Assembly (NCBI GenBank): GCA_001647635.1
Contig: CP014761.1
Coordinates: 1,116,001-1,180,000, forward strand
Direction of reading: 5' to 3'
Source: Leifsonia xyli
GTDB lineage: Bacteria > Actinomycetota > Actinomycetes > Actinomycetales > Microbacteriaceae
Length of the DNA stretch: 64,000 bases
A program made the translations under genes and the position numbers. Numbering within the stretch: position 1 is the stretch's first letter; each line of letters begins with the position of its first letter. The notes below the pieces were generated by a model that saw only the letters and a list, made by a program, of their open reading frames with translations, made no database searches and had not been told where the DNA came from. Positions 27,420-37,594 of the stretch are shown one piece after another.

Positions 27420-29933
27420 ATGAGACTCTCCCGACTGAAGCGACTGCCCTCCCGGGTCAAGCGCGCCGCGCGCTATGAGATCCACGCGCATTGGCGCCGC
27501 CAGCCCATCGTTCAGGGGTCGGTGTTCTACGAGTCGTTCTCGGGCAACGGGATGCTCGACAACCCGGAGGCGCTGTTCCGAGAGCTCCTCGCCGCGCCCG
27601 ACCTGGAGCACCTCACCCATGTGTGGGCGCTGTCCGACCTGTCGCTGTACCGGTCGGCGGTGCGGGAGTTCGCCGGGAACGACCGGGTCAGCTTCGTCCG
27701 CTACGGGTCCGCCGCGTATTACCGGGCGCTCGCGACCAGCCAGTACCTCGTCAACAACGCCACCTTCCCGCCCGACTTCTCGAAGCGTCCCGGACAGGTG
27801 TACCTCAACACCTGGCACGGCACGCCGCTCAAGCGGATGGGCTACGACATCGAGGGCGGCGCGCTCGCCACGGCGAACATCATCCGCAACTTCGTCCAGG
27901 CCGACTACCTGCTCTCGGCGAACCCGTTCATGTCGGAGCAGATGTACCAGACCGGCTACAAGCTCACAGGCGTCTACCGCGGCACCCTCGTCGAGGAGGG
28001 CTACCCGCGCATCGACCGCCAGTTCCTGGATGAGCGCGAGCGCGAACTGGTGCGGCAGCGACTCGTCGGCGCCGGCATCCCGCTCGGCGACCGCAAGGTC
28101 ATCCTGTACGCGCCGACCTGGAAGGGCGAGACCTTCGGGCGACCCGAGGACGACCTCGACGCGCTGCTCGCGCACATCGCCCAGATCGAGGAGCGCATCG
28201 ACACCAGCCGGTACGCGGTGCTCCTGAAGACGCACCAGACCGTGCACTCGATGGCCGCCGACCGGCCGGAGCTGAAGCGGATGCTCGTGCCGAACGAGAT
28301 CCCCACCAACCTGGTCCTCGGCGCGACGGACATGCTCATCTCCGACTACTCGAGCATCTTCTTCGACTTCCTGCAGACCGGCCGGCCGATCGTCTTCTTC
28401 ACGCCCGACCTCGCCGACTACGCGGGCACCCGCGGGCTGTACTTCGAGCCGGAGGAGTGGCCCGGTCCGGTGCTCATGTCGGCGCGCGAGGTCGGCGATG
28501 CGCTTCACGCCATCGCGGAGGGCGGGGACGCGGTGCCCGAGGCGTCGCGCGAGAAGTACCTCGACATGCAGCGCCGCTTCACGCCCTACGAAGACGGGCA
28601 CGCCTCGAAGCGGGTCGTCGACATCGTCTTCCGCGGAGTGCGGGACGGCTACCGGCTGCGCACCGATCTCGCGGACGACGGCCGGAAGAAGATCCTGCTG
28701 TACCTCGGCGGGATGCGGCCCAACGGCATCACCACCTCGGCCCTCAACCTGCTCAACAACATCGACCACGAGCGCTACGACGTCTCGGCGTTCTTCGCGC
28801 AGTCCCGGTCGCGCGTGATCCAGGGCAAGCAGATGCAGATCCACCCCGACGTGCGCCAGTTCCCGCGCGTCGGCGGGATGAACGGCGCCAAGCTGCTGCA
28901 CCTCGCCCGCCACCTCGACTTCCGGCGCGGGCGCATCTCGCAGCACGCCGACATCCCCGCGCAGAACGCGCTGTGGGACGACGAGTGGTACCGCTGCTTC
29001 GGCGAGAGCCGGTTCGACTACGTGGTCGACTTCTCGGGGTACGGGCCGTTCTGGGCGGCGCTCCTGCTGCACTCCCCCGAGGCGCAGCGGGCGATCTGGC
29101 TGCACAACGACCTCGCCTCCGACGCGCACCGCGAGGTGAACGGCGAGAAGCGGATGCTGCACAGCCTCACGCAGATCTTCACCCTCTACGGGCAGTACGA
29201 CCACCTCGTCTCCGTCTCGCCGACGCTGTCGGAGATCAACCGCGACTCGCTGAACGAGTACGCGGCGCCGGAGAAGTTCGTCTCGGCGCTGAACACGGTA
29301 GACGCCGAGCACATCCTCGAGAACGCCGCCGGCGACCTGCACGAGCTGACGTTCGACGAGGAGACGGGCAGCATCCCGGACTGGGCCGAGCTGCTCCTGG
29401 CCGACGACGACGTGACGACCTTCGTCAACGTGGGGCGGCTGTCGCCGGAGAAGAACCAGACGCGGCTCATCCGCGCGTTCGCCGCAGTGCACGCTGAGAA
29501 CCCGCGCACGCGGCTGGTCGTGGTCGGCTCAGGTCCGCTCGCGGGCGACCTCGAGGCGCTGGTCGCCGAGCTCGGGCTGCAGGGGTCGGTGTTCCTCACC
29601 GGGATGCAGCGGAACCCGCACGCGATCATGGCGAAGGCCGACTGCTTCGTGCTCTCCAGCGACTACGAGGGGCAGCCGATGGTGCTGCTGGAGGCGCTGG
29701 TGCTGCAGCTGCCGATCGTGACGGTCGAGTTCGCGTCGGCCAAGAACGCGCTGCCCGCGGGCAGCGGCATGGTGGTGCCGCAGACGGTCGAGGGCGTGGC
29801 CGACGGCATGCGCGCCTTCCTCCGCGGTGACGTCCCGGACAGCCACTTCGACTACGTCGCCTACAACCGCAAGGCCGTCGCCGAGTTCTACGCCGCCATC
29901 GGCGCCGTCCCCGCCCCCGCACCCGCTGACTGA
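27420..29933 (+). CDS. CDP-glycerol glycerophosphotransferase fused to a GT4 glycosyltransferase
   Basis: An 837-residue two-domain protein probably building cell-wall glycopolymer (teichoic-acid-like). The N-terminal half matches TagF-type polyol-phosphate transferases, with YLNTWHGTPLKRMGYD at about residues 128-143 and SDYSSIFFDFLQTGRPIVFF near 308. The C-terminal half is a GT-B enzyme with VNVGRLSPEKNQTRLIRAF at about 667-685, the VVVGSGPLAGDLEAL turn, and the donor motif SSDYEGQPMVLLEALVLQLP near 745. No signal peptide or clear membrane segment. TAAACT lies eight bases before the ATG. It stands alone, without the transporter genes that often accompany wall polymers. Confidence 0.9.
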   Translation: MRLSRLKRLPSRVKRAARYEIHAHWRRQPIVQGSVFYESFSGNGMLDNPEALFRELLAAPDLEHLTHVWALSDLSLYRSAVREFAGNDRVSFVRYGSAAYYRALATSQYLVNNATFPPDFSKRPGQVYLNTWHGTPLKRMGYDIEGGALATANIIRNFVQADYLLSANPFMSEQMYQTGYKLTGVYRGTLVEEGYPRIDRQFLDERERELVRQRLVGAGIPLGDRKVILYAPTWKGETFGRPEDDLDALLAHIAQIEERIDTSRYAVLLKTHQTVHSMAADRPELKRMLVPNEIPTNLVLGATDMLISDYSSIFFDFLQTGRPIVFFTPDLADYAGTRGLYFEPEEWPGPVLMSAREVGDALHAIAEGGDAVPEASREKYLDMQRRFTPYEDGHASKRVVDIVFRGVRDGYRLRTDLADDGRKKILLYLGGMRPNGITTSALNLLNNIDHERYDVSAFFAQSRSRVIQGKQMQIHPDVRQFPRVGGMNGAKLLHLARHLDFRRGRISQHADIPAQNALWDDEWYRCFGESRFDYVVDFSGYGPFWAALLLHSPEAQRAIWLHNDLASDAHREVNGEKRMLHSLTQIFTLYGQYDHLVSVSPTLSEINRDSLNEYAAPEKFVSALNTVDAEHILENAAGDLHELTFDEETGSIPDWAELLLADDDVTTFVNVGRLSPEKNQTRLIRAFAAVHAENPRTRLVVVGSGPLAGDLEALVAELGLQGSVFLTGMQRNPHAIMAKADCFVLSSDYEGQPMVLLEALVLQLPIVTVEFASAKNALPAGSGMVVPQTVEGVADGMRAFLRGDVPDSHFDYVAYNRKAVAEFYAAIGAVPAPAPAD

Positions 29934-29951
29934 CCGCTAGCCGGCGGCTGG

Positions 29952-31583
29952 TCAGGCGCGGGCGAGGAGGGCCGGGAGGTCGAGGCCGGTCGGGAGCTCG
30001 CCGTAGAGCGAGCCGCGCTCGGGACCGAGGCGCGCGGCGACGAACGCGTCGGCGACCGGCGCCGGCGCGTCGCGGATCAGGAGCGACGCCTGCAGCGCGA
30101 CCGCGAGCGCCGAGACCAGCGAGCGCACCGACGACTCGGCGGCGACCGGATCGGCGTCCGCCGATGCGACGCACGACGCCACGCGCGCCCGCAGCCGATC
30201 GTGATGCGCGTCGAAGGTCCGGTACACGCCGCGCGCGCCGGCCAGCTCCGCGTCGAACACCTCCCACGCCGCCGGCTCCCGCCGCAGCGCGCGCAGCACA
30301 TCCAGCGCGATGACGTTGCCCGACCCCTCCCAGATCGCCATCACCGGCTGCTCCCGGTACCGCCGGGCCAACGGGAACGCCTCGGTGTACCCGTTCCCGC
30401 CGAGGCACTCCAACGCCTCGTACGCGTGCCCCGGCCCCCGCTTGCAGACCCAGTACTTCGTCACTGCGGTCGCGAGGCGCCGGAATGCCGCATCAGTCTC
30501 CGGCGCGTCCGCGTCGTGCGCCCGCGCCAGCCGCAGCGCGACCGTGGTCGCCGCCTCCGACTCCAGGGCCAGGTCGGCGAGCACGGCGGTCATGGCGGGC
30601 TGATCGACCAGCCGCGCCCCGAACGCCGCGCGGTGCCGCGTGTGCCACACCGCCTCCGCGACGGCCTGGCGCATCCCCGCCGCGCTGCCGTACACGCAGT
30701 CGAGCCGGGTGCGGTTCACCATCTCGAGGATGGTGCGCACCCCGCGCCCCTCCTCCCCCAGCAGGTAGCCGACCGTCCCGTCGAACTCCACCTCGCTGGA
30801 CGCGTTGGAGCGGTTGCCGAGCTTGTCCTTCAGCCGCTGGAGGAGGAAGACGTTGCGGTCGCCATCGTCCAGCACCCGCGGCACCAGGAAGCACGACAGC
30901 CCGGCCGCCGTCTGCGCGAGGACGAGGAACGCGTCGGACATCGGCGCCGAGCAGAACCACTTGTGCCCGGTGAGCAGCCAGCGTCCGTCGCCGTCGGCGA
31001 GAGCCCGCGTGGTGTTGGCGCGGACGTCCGACCCGCCCTGCTTCTCGGTCATCGCCATCCCGAACAGCGCCGACGACTTGCCCGCGAGCAGCCGGCCGTC
31101 GTACTCGCGGCTGAGCAGGCGCGGCATCCACTCGGCGGACAGGGAGTCGGAGGCGGCGAGCGCGGGGACGGCCGCATGCGTCATGGAGACGGGGCAGGCG
31201 TGCCCGGGCTCGATCTGGGCGAACAGCATGAAGGCGGCGGCGCGGGCGACGTTCGCGCCCGGGCGCGGCTCGGCCCACGCGGAGGTGTGCGCCCCGGCGG
31301 CCACCGCCTGCGCGATCACCCGGTGGTATCCGTCGTCGTACTCGACCTCGTCGATCCGGTTGCCCCACCGGTCGAAGGCGCGCAGCTGCGGCTCGTGGAC
31401 GTTCGCGAGCTCCGCATCGCGCTGGAAGGACGCCGACCCGACGAGCCGGCCGGTCTCGCCGAGCGCGGCGGCCGCCCATCCCGCGTCGTACCGCTCCACC
31501 CCCTCGCGCAGCGGTGCGTTGGCGGCGAACTCGTCGACGTCGACGCGCGGCGGAGACTGGTTCACGACGGTGTGGGTGACCAT
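29952..31583 (-). CDS. AidB-like acyl-CoA dehydrogenase family flavoprotein
   Basis: FAD protein of 543 residues in the AidB branch of the acyl-CoA dehydrogenase family. E. coli AidB belongs to the adaptive response to alkylation and binds DNA; the enzyme activity here is unproved. Hallmarks are FGMAMTEKQGGSDVRANTTR, the WLLTGHKWFCSAPMSDAFLV segment, FLLQRLKDKLGNRSNASSEV, the active-site helix region MVNRTRLDCVYGSAAGMRQA, and ALECLGGNGYTEAFPLARRY. A TAGACT box six bases before the ATG suggests leaderless expression. It is divergent from the ABC-F gene. Confidence 0.92.
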   Translation of the reverse strand: MVTHTVVNQSPPRVDVDEFAANAPLREGVERYDAGWAAAALGETGRLVGSASFQRDAELANVHEPQLRAFDRWGNRIDEVEYDDGYHRVIAQAVAAGAHTSAWAEPRPGANVARAAAFMLFAQIEPGHACPVSMTHAAVPALAASDSLSAEWMPRLLSREYDGRLLAGKSSALFGMAMTEKQGGSDVRANTTRALADGDGRWLLTGHKWFCSAPMSDAFLVLAQTAAGLSCFLVPRVLDDGDRNVFLLQRLKDKLGNRSNASSEVEFDGTVGYLLGEEGRGVRTILEMVNRTRLDCVYGSAAGMRQAVAEAVWHTRHRAAFGARLVDQPAMTAVLADLALESEAATTVALRLARAHDADAPETDAAFRRLATAVTKYWVCKRGPGHAYEALECLGGNGYTEAFPLARRYREQPVMAIWEGSGNVIALDVLRALRREPAAWEVFDAELAGARGVYRTFDAHHDRLRARVASCVASADADPVAAESSVRSLVSALAVALQASLLIRDAPAPVADAFVAARLGPERGSLYGELPTGLDLPALLARA

Positions 31584-31626
31584 GGCGGGAGTCTAGTGCG
31601 GCATCCCCGGTAGGCTGGATGGCCTC

Positions 31627-33414
31627 ATGGCTCACCTTCTCGGCGCGGAAGCGCTGCACCTGGAGTACCCGACGCGCACCGTCTTCGACTCCGTCACTCT
31701 CGGCATCGCGGAGGGCGACCGCATCGGCGTCGTCGGCCGCAACGGCGACGGCAAGTCGACGCTCCTGCAGCTGCTGGCCGGTCGCCTCGAGCCGGACTCC
31801 GGCCGGGTCACGCGGCGGCGGGATGTGACGGTCGGGATGCTCGACCAGCGCGACGAGCTGCCGGCGCAGCTGACCGTGGGGCATGCGATCGTCGGCGACC
31901 GCGAGGAGCACCTGTGGGCCGGCGATCCGCGGGTCCGGGACGTGCTGGCGGGTCTCGTGTCCGACATCCGGTGGGATGCGACCATCGGCGAGCTGTCCGG
32001 CGGCCAGCGGCGCCGCGTCGCGCTCGCCGCGCTGCTGGTGCACGACCACGACATCCTGTTCCTCGACGAGCCGACGAACCACCTCGACCTGGAGGGCGTC
32101 GCCTGGCTGGCGCAGCACCTGAAGGGGCGCTGGTCGTCCGGCTCCGGCGCGCTGGTGGTCGTGACGCACGACCGGTGGTTCCTGGATGAGGTGTCGACGG
32201 CGACCTGGGAGGTGCACGACGGCATCGTGGAGCCGTTCGAGGGCGGCTACGCGGCCTACGTGCTGCAGCGTGTCGAGCGCGACCGGATGGCCGCCGTCGC
32301 CGAGACGAAGCGCCAGAACCTCATGCGCAAGGAGCTGGCCTGGCTGCGCCGCGGGGCGCCGGCGCGCACCTCCAAGCCCAAGTTCCGGATGGACGCGGCG
32401 GCCGAGCTGATCGCGGACGAGCCGCCGCTGCGCGACACCGTGGCGCTGACCACGCTGGCGACCGCCCGCCTCGGCAAGGACGTCGTCGACCTGCTCGATG
32501 TGTCCGTGTCGTACCCGCCGAAGACCGTGCTGCGCGACGTGGAGTGGCGCATCGCCCCAGGCGAGCGCACCGGCATCCTGGGCGTCAACGGCGCGGGCAA
32601 GTCGACCCTGCTCGGCCTCGTCGCCGGCACCGTCAAGCCGGACTCCGGCCGCGTGAAGCGCGGCAAGACCGTCAAGATCGCCACCCTGACCCAGCAGCTC
32701 GACGAGCTCGACGAGGTGCGCGACGAGCGCGTCAGCGCGGTGGTCGCGGGCAAGAAGACGACCTACCTCGCGGGTGGCAAAGAGGTCAGCCCGGGCCAGA
32801 TGCTGGAGCGGCTCGGATTCACGAACGCGCAGCTCTCCACCCCGGTGAAAGATCTGTCGGGCGGCCAGAAGCGCCGCCTCCAGCTGCTCCTCATCCTGCT
32901 CGACGAGCCGAACGTCCTCATCCTGGACGAGCCGACCAACGACCTCGACACCGACATGCTCGCGGCGATGGAGGACCTGCTCGACTCCTGGCCCGGGACG
33001 CTGCTCGTCGTCTCGCACGACCGGTACCTGCTGGAGCGGGTCACCGACCAGCAGTACGCGGTGCTGGACGGGCGGCTCCGGCACCTCCCCGGCGGGGTGG
33101 ACGAGTACCTGCGGCTGCGTCGCGCGCAGAGCAGGAGCGAGGGGACGGCGCCGTCCGCACCCGTGGCGGCCGTCTGCGGTCCGGCCCTCTCGGGCGCTGC
33201 ACTGCGCGCGGCGGAGAAGGAGCTCACCGCGCTCGACCGGCGCCTCGCCAAGGTGACCGACCAGGTCGCGGCGAAGCACGAGGAGCTGGCCCGGCACGAT
33301 CAGAGCGACTACGTCGGCCTCGGCCGCCTCACCGATGAGCTGCGGACGCTGGAGGGCGAGATCGCCGACCTCGAGACCCGCTGGCTGGAGCTCTCGGAGC
33401 AGCTGGAGGGCTGA
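31627..33414 (+). CDS. ABC-F family ATP-binding protein (Uup-like)
   Basis: Soluble duplicated ATPase of the ABC-F family, acting on ribosomes rather than in transport. The 595 residues contain two cassettes. Walker A motifs are GRNGDGKSTLLQLLAG and GVNGAGKSTLLGLVAG; signatures ELSGGQRRRVALAALL and DLSGGQKRRLQLLLIL; Walker B motifs LFLDEPTNHLDLEGVAWL and LILDEPTNDLDTDMLAAM. A P-site tRNA-interaction linker lies between the cassettes. The C-terminal coiled coil (ALRAAEKELTALDRRLAKVT) is the Uup-type domain, so Uup rather than antibiotic protection is the better guess. TAGGCT lies nine bases before the ATG. Confidence 0.93.
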   Translation: MAHLLGAEALHLEYPTRTVFDSVTLGIAEGDRIGVVGRNGDGKSTLLQLLAGRLEPDSGRVTRRRDVTVGMLDQRDELPAQLTVGHAIVGDREEHLWAGDPRVRDVLAGLVSDIRWDATIGELSGGQRRRVALAALLVHDHDILFLDEPTNHLDLEGVAWLAQHLKGRWSSGSGALVVVTHDRWFLDEVSTATWEVHDGIVEPFEGGYAAYVLQRVERDRMAAVAETKRQNLMRKELAWLRRGAPARTSKPKFRMDAAAELIADEPPLRDTVALTTLATARLGKDVVDLLDVSVSYPPKTVLRDVEWRIAPGERTGILGVNGAGKSTLLGLVAGTVKPDSGRVKRGKTVKIATLTQQLDELDEVRDERVSAVVAGKKTTYLAGGKEVSPGQMLERLGFTNAQLSTPVKDLSGGQKRRLQLLLILLDEPNVLILDEPTNDLDTDMLAAMEDLLDSWPGTLLVVSHDRYLLERVTDQQYAVLDGRLRHLPGGVDEYLRLRRAQSRSEGTAPSAPVAAVCGPALSGAALRAAEKELTALDRRLAKVTDQVAAKHEELARHDQSDYVGLGRLTDELRTLEGEIADLETRWLELSEQLEG

Positions 33415-33578
33415 ACGCCGCCAGCGGCCCAGCGGGAGACGGGCGCGTTCGCAGCGCGAACACTTGCGCCGGCGCACACCCCGGACTGGGGAACGAAACG
33501 CCGTCCTCGCTGTGCGATGATCCTGAGAATCGGTCGCGTACCCGACCCGACGCGGCCGAGGGGGAACGGGAGCGGCAC

Positions 33579-36395
33579 GTGAGCAAGGAGATTCGGGCCG
33601 CGGACACGCGGCTCCTGTTCGGACGGGACCACGCCCGGGAGACGGTCCTCCTGGTCGCCCACCACGCGCGCGAGACCGGCGGCGCCGTGCTGGTGACCGG
33701 CGAGGCGGGCCTCGGCAAGACCGCCCTGCTGGCCGACGTCGCCGAACGGCTCGACGGATGGACGGTGCTCCGCGTCCACGCCGACTCGTTCGAATCCGAC
33801 CTCGCCTACGCCACCGTCGAGACGCTGATCCGGGGACTGAACGGGGTGCGCGGACGGAGCCGCGGCGCGTCGGCCCGCATCCCGTCTCCCGCGCCCGGTG
33901 ACGACCCGCTGACCGTCGGGCGCCTGCTGCTCGACGCGGTCGACGCGATCGACGGACCCGTGTGCCTCATCGTCGACGACGCGCAGTGGGTCGACGAGCC
34001 GTCGGCACGGACCCTGCGCTTCGTCGTGCGCCGGCTCTCCGACCAGGGGTTCCTCTTCACCGCAGCGACACGACCGCAGCAGAACAACGTGGTGGCGCTC
34101 TTCGACGACATCGCCTCGAACACGGCGAACCACGCCCGCGTCGACCTCACGCCGCTGACCGTCGGCGACACGCAGGAGCTCGCCCGCCACATCCTGGGCC
34201 ACCCGATCTCGCGCCGCACCGCCACCCGCCTCACCGAGGCGACGCAAGGCTCGCCCCTGCTGCTGAGCGTGCTGCTCGGGCAGCTGCGGGAGTCGTTCGC
34301 GCAGGCCGCGCATCCCGCAGGCTGGGACCTCCCCGGCACCGCGATCACGCCGCTCGCCACCGCCATCGCGGCGTCCCTCGAAGGCGCCGACCCGTCCGTG
34401 CGCGCCGCCGCCGAACTCGTCGCCGTGCTGCGCGACCCGCTGCCGCTGCCCGTCGTCGGCACCATCGCCACACGGCTGGGCGCCGACGTGGACGTGCACG
34501 CCGCCGTGGCCCGCGGACTGGTGCTGGCCGGAACGCGGGACGGCGTGGTGCGCGTCGAGCCCGCGCACGCGCTGCTCGCCGACGCACTCGTCGCGGGCGT
34601 TCCGCTCGACCGCCGGACCGCCATCCACCGCGTCGCCGCGGAGGTGCTCACCGGGCACCGCGCGCTGCGTCACCGGGTGGAGGCGGCCGACCAGGCCGAT
34701 CCCGGCCTCGTGCAGGAGCTCCTCGGGGCGGCGCTCGCCGTGTCCGACCTGGGTCAGGCGGAGCAGGCGTTCAGCTACGCGCGCTCCGCCGTCGATCTGG
34801 CGGCCGGTGCGGAGTCGGAGCGGGCGCTGCTCGAGCTCGGGCTCATCGCGATGCGCTTCCGGATGCACGAGCGCATCCTGGCGCTGCGTCCCGCCTACGA
34901 GTCGCTGCCGTCCTTGCCCACCCGCGACGCGGTGCTCCTGGAGGTGCGCACCCTCTCCCGCGATCTGCCCGGAGCCCTGGCGCTCGCGCTGGAGCTGGAG
35001 CGACGGCCCGCGACGAACGCGGATGAGCGGGCGATCCGCTCCCACGCGGCCGAGGCGCTGCCGAAGGTGCTCATGGCGATGGGCGACTTCGCAACCGTGC
35101 TCGATCACCTGGAGACGGCCCGACGGCACATCGGCGAGAGCCCGTCGCCCGAGGAGGTCGCCGATCCGGCGCTCCGCTGGCTGGCGGCACCGCAGGACGA
35201 CCTCACCCGGCTGCTGGGGTGGGCGATCATCTCGGCCTCGCACGCCCGCCGGCCCGAGCTGTTCGGCCCGCTGGTCCGAGAGCTGGACGAGCTGACCGCG
35301 GAGCACGAGTCGCCGGCGACGGTGGATGCGCTGGTCGGGCGCGCGCGGGTGTTCATCCTGACCGGCGACGTCGACCGCTGGCGGGAGGACCTCTCCCGCG
35401 CCGCGGACCTCGTGCGGCGCTTCCCGACCAGCTGGACAGCCGGCTTCGCGCGGACGATGTACGCGCACATCCTGTTCCTCACCGGAGAATGGGAGGAGTC
35501 GGTCACCCTGGCCGACACCGCGGTCGCGCTGGCGCTCGACGAGACGGACCTCTCCTGCTGGCCGATCGCCCTCTGGACGTCGGCCCTGGTGCGCGCCGGC
35601 CGCGGCGAGGCGGAGGCCGTCCACGAGCGCCTCCAGGCCGCCGAACAGGCGGACCCGCGGATCACCGGATCGTACGACGGCGACCTGCCGTTCCTGGCGC
35701 GGGCGGAGCTGGCCCGGGCGCTCGGGCGTCCGCAGGAGCAGCTCGCCGCGACCGAGGACGCGGAGGCCGCCGCGTCGCGCGGGTCCACCCTCGGCTGGTT
35801 GACGTACCGGGTGGACGCGCTCGCCGCGCTCGGGAGGGCGTCGGAGGCGCGTGCGGCCTACGAGCAGTGCGCTGCGCCGGGGATGTGGCGTCCGTACTAT
35901 GGCTCGCTGCGCTGGCTGGAGGGACGGGTCCTGGAGGCCGAGGGACGGGATGCGGAGGCGCTCGCGGCGTACCGGGACGCCGCGTCCGACCCGGCCGGTT
36001 CGCTGTTCCCCTTCCCGCAGGCGGTGGCCGCCGCGGACGCCGGGCGGCTCGGGCTCTCCGCCGGGGCCGCGGACGCGCGCGCACGGCTGGAGGCTGCTGC
36101 CGCGACGTTCCGCCGGCTCGGCGCGTCCGGGTACCTTGCCCGCACGGTGCGCATCCTGGATCAGGCCGACGCGGCGCCCGTCGCTCCGGCGGACCCGCTC
36201 GCGACGCTGACCACGCGCGAGCGGCAGGTGGCGCATGCGCTGGCCGCCGGCATGACGAACAAGGAGATCGCGGAGCGGCTGTACGTCTCGGTCACCACGG
36301 TGAACTTCCACGTGCGGAACATCCTGTCGAAGCTCGGGCTGCGCTCGCGCCGGGACCTGCGCACGCTGTCGCGCCGGAGACCCGTCAAATCTTGA
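33579..36395 (+). CDS. Large ATP-binding LuxR family regulator (LAL type)
   Basis: A 938-residue transcription regulator with an N-terminal ATPase and C-terminal LuxR helix-turn-helix. Walker A is VLVTGEAGLGKTALLADVAE at about residue 40; Walker B is VCLIVDDAQWVDEPSARTL. The centre is built of TPR-like helical repeats. The DNA-binding domain at about 870-935 reads LTTRERQVAHALAAGMTNKE, then IAERLYVSVTTVNFHVRNIL. The GTG start is preceded by GAGGGGGAACGGGAG. Family members are MalT-like regulators of metabolic or antibiotic genes; the target is unknown. A GTTCGC/GCGAAC palindrome lies at 33447-33461 upstream. Confidence 0.93.
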   Translation: MSKEIRAADTRLLFGRDHARETVLLVAHHARETGGAVLVTGEAGLGKTALLADVAERLDGWTVLRVHADSFESDLAYATVETLIRGLNGVRGRSRGASARIPSPAPGDDPLTVGRLLLDAVDAIDGPVCLIVDDAQWVDEPSARTLRFVVRRLSDQGFLFTAATRPQQNNVVALFDDIASNTANHARVDLTPLTVGDTQELARHILGHPISRRTATRLTEATQGSPLLLSVLLGQLRESFAQAAHPAGWDLPGTAITPLATAIAASLEGADPSVRAAAELVAVLRDPLPLPVVGTIATRLGADVDVHAAVARGLVLAGTRDGVVRVEPAHALLADALVAGVPLDRRTAIHRVAAEVLTGHRALRHRVEAADQADPGLVQELLGAALAVSDLGQAEQAFSYARSAVDLAAGAESERALLELGLIAMRFRMHERILALRPAYESLPSLPTRDAVLLEVRTLSRDLPGALALALELERRPATNADERAIRSHAAEALPKVLMAMGDFATVLDHLETARRHIGESPSPEEVADPALRWLAAPQDDLTRLLGWAIISASHARRPELFGPLVRELDELTAEHESPATVDALVGRARVFILTGDVDRWREDLSRAADLVRRFPTSWTAGFARTMYAHILFLTGEWEESVTLADTAVALALDETDLSCWPIALWTSALVRAGRGEAEAVHERLQAAEQADPRITGSYDGDLPFLARAELARALGRPQEQLAATEDAEAAASRGSTLGWLTYRVDALAALGRASEARAAYEQCAAPGMWRPYYGSLRWLEGRVLEAEGRDAEALAAYRDAASDPAGSLFPFPQAVAAADAGRLGLSAGAADARARLEAAAATFRRLGASGYLARTVRILDQADAAPVAPADPLATLTTRERQVAHALAAGMTNKEIAERLYVSVTTVNFHVRNILSKLGLRSRRDLRTLSRRRPVKS

Positions 36396-36606
36396 CGGTT
36401 TCGCCCCCGAGTAGGGCGCGTGGCAGGCTCGTCGCCTACGCTGAAAACCGACCCGGGATGCCCGGCCCGGCTCGCGGAAACGCTTCTCGCACCGACGAAT
36501 CGTCTCAACCCGACGCGCGCCCGGCCGGGCATCCTCAGGGTGCGCGGCGGGCAGTCCGCACGGCGAGGCTGTCCCTCTGACCAGCTCCGCGAACCTGCGC
36601 TGTCCC
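36396..36606. other. Intergenic region between convergent regulator and ispE
   Basis: No gene is visible. Two 12-base arms, 36456-36467 and 36523-36534, are perfectly complementary across 55 bases, so the transcript could fold into one long-range helix. A terminator function for one or both convergent genes is plausible but not shown. Confidence 0.4.
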
Positions 36607-37542
36607 TCAGTCCCCGACGATGCGCGCGCCGTGCACCGGCCCGGTGGCCCGAACGGCCTTGACGCGGGAGGCGCTCAGCGCGATCTGCAGGTCGAGCGCC
36701 GAGTCGAGGTCGGCGGTCAGGAACGCCACCGTGGGGCCCGAGCCCGAGACGATGCCGGCGAGCGCGCCGTTCATCTCCCCCAGTTCGATGACGTCGGCGA
36801 TCTCCGGGGCGAGGTGGATGGCCGGCGCCTGCAGGTCGTTGGTCAGCGCCTCGGCGAGCATCGCCGGGTCGCCGGCCCGGAGGGCGTGCAGCACGGCCGA
36901 GTCGACGCTCGGCGTCAGCTGCGCCGGCGCGATGTCGCGAGCGTGACGTTCGCGGTGCCTGTCGAGCTCGCTGTAGACGCGCGGGGTGCTGAGTTCGCCG
37001 TCGGGGAGCGCGAGCACCCAGTGGAACTGGCCGGTCGCCAGCGCCGGGCTGAGCTGGTCGCCGCGGCCCGTCCCGATCGCCGTGCCTCCGACCAGGGCGA
37101 ACGGCACGTCGGCGCCCAGGCGCGCGGCCAGCGCGTGCAGCTCGTCGCGGCCGACATCGGTGCCCCAGAGGGCGTCGCACGCGACGAGTGTCGCGGCGGC
37201 GTCGGCCGAGCCGCCGCCCATGCCGCCCGCGATCGGCACGTTCTTGTCGATCTCGAGGCGCACGCCGCCGGTGTACCCGGTGCGCCGCGCCAGGAGGCGA
37301 GCGGCCTTCAGCGCGAGGTTGGAGTCGTCGACCGGCAGGCTGCTCGTGTCGATGGAGCCGCCGAAGCTGAGGGAGAACTCGTCGTCCGGGTAGGCGCGCA
37401 CGTCCTCGTAGAGAGAGACGGCCTGGTAGGCGGTCGCGACGTCGTGGTAGCCGTCCTCCATGACGGCGCCGACGCGCATGAAGACGTTGATCTTGCCGGG
37501 AGCGCGAACGTGCACGCTGTCAACGTCCCACCCGTCCACCAT
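36607..37542 (-). CDS. ispE: 4-(cytidine 5'-diphospho)-2-C-methyl-D-erythritol kinase
   Basis: GHMP kinase of the MEP isoprenoid pathway, 311 residues. The substrate motif is [20 protein letters not shown], with [10 protein letters not shown] after it; the ATP-binding GHMP motif is [40 protein letters not shown] and the C-terminal [11 protein letters not shown] complete the family pattern. TAGGTT lies six bases before the ATG, so it may have its own leaderless promoter besides read-through from rsmA, 52 bases upstream. Confidence 0.96.
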   Translation of the reverse strand: MVDGWDVDSVHVRAPGKINVFMRVGAVMEDGYHDVATAYQAVSLYEDVRAYPDDEFSLSFGGSIDTSSLPVDDSNLALKAARLLARRTGYTGGVRLEIDKNVPIAGGMGGGSADAAATLVACDALWGTDVGRDELHALAARLGADVPFALVGGTAIGTGRGDQLSPALATGQFHWVLALPDGELSTPRVYSELDRHRERHARDIAPAQLTPSVDSAVLHALRAGDPAMLAEALTNDLQAPAIHLAPEIADVIELGEMNGALAGIVSGSGPTVAFLTADLDSALDLQIALSASRVKAVRATGPVHGARIVGD

Positions 37543-37594
37543 GCTTCCAACCTACACACCCGGCGGACTCGCCGCTGTGCACCTGCTGAGAGCT

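Noticed and set aside
33447..33461. GTTCGC/GCGAAC palindrome as an operator of the LuxR regulator
   Set aside because: Only six bases per arm, 118 bases before the start codon, and equally consistent with a weak terminator of the ABC-F gene.
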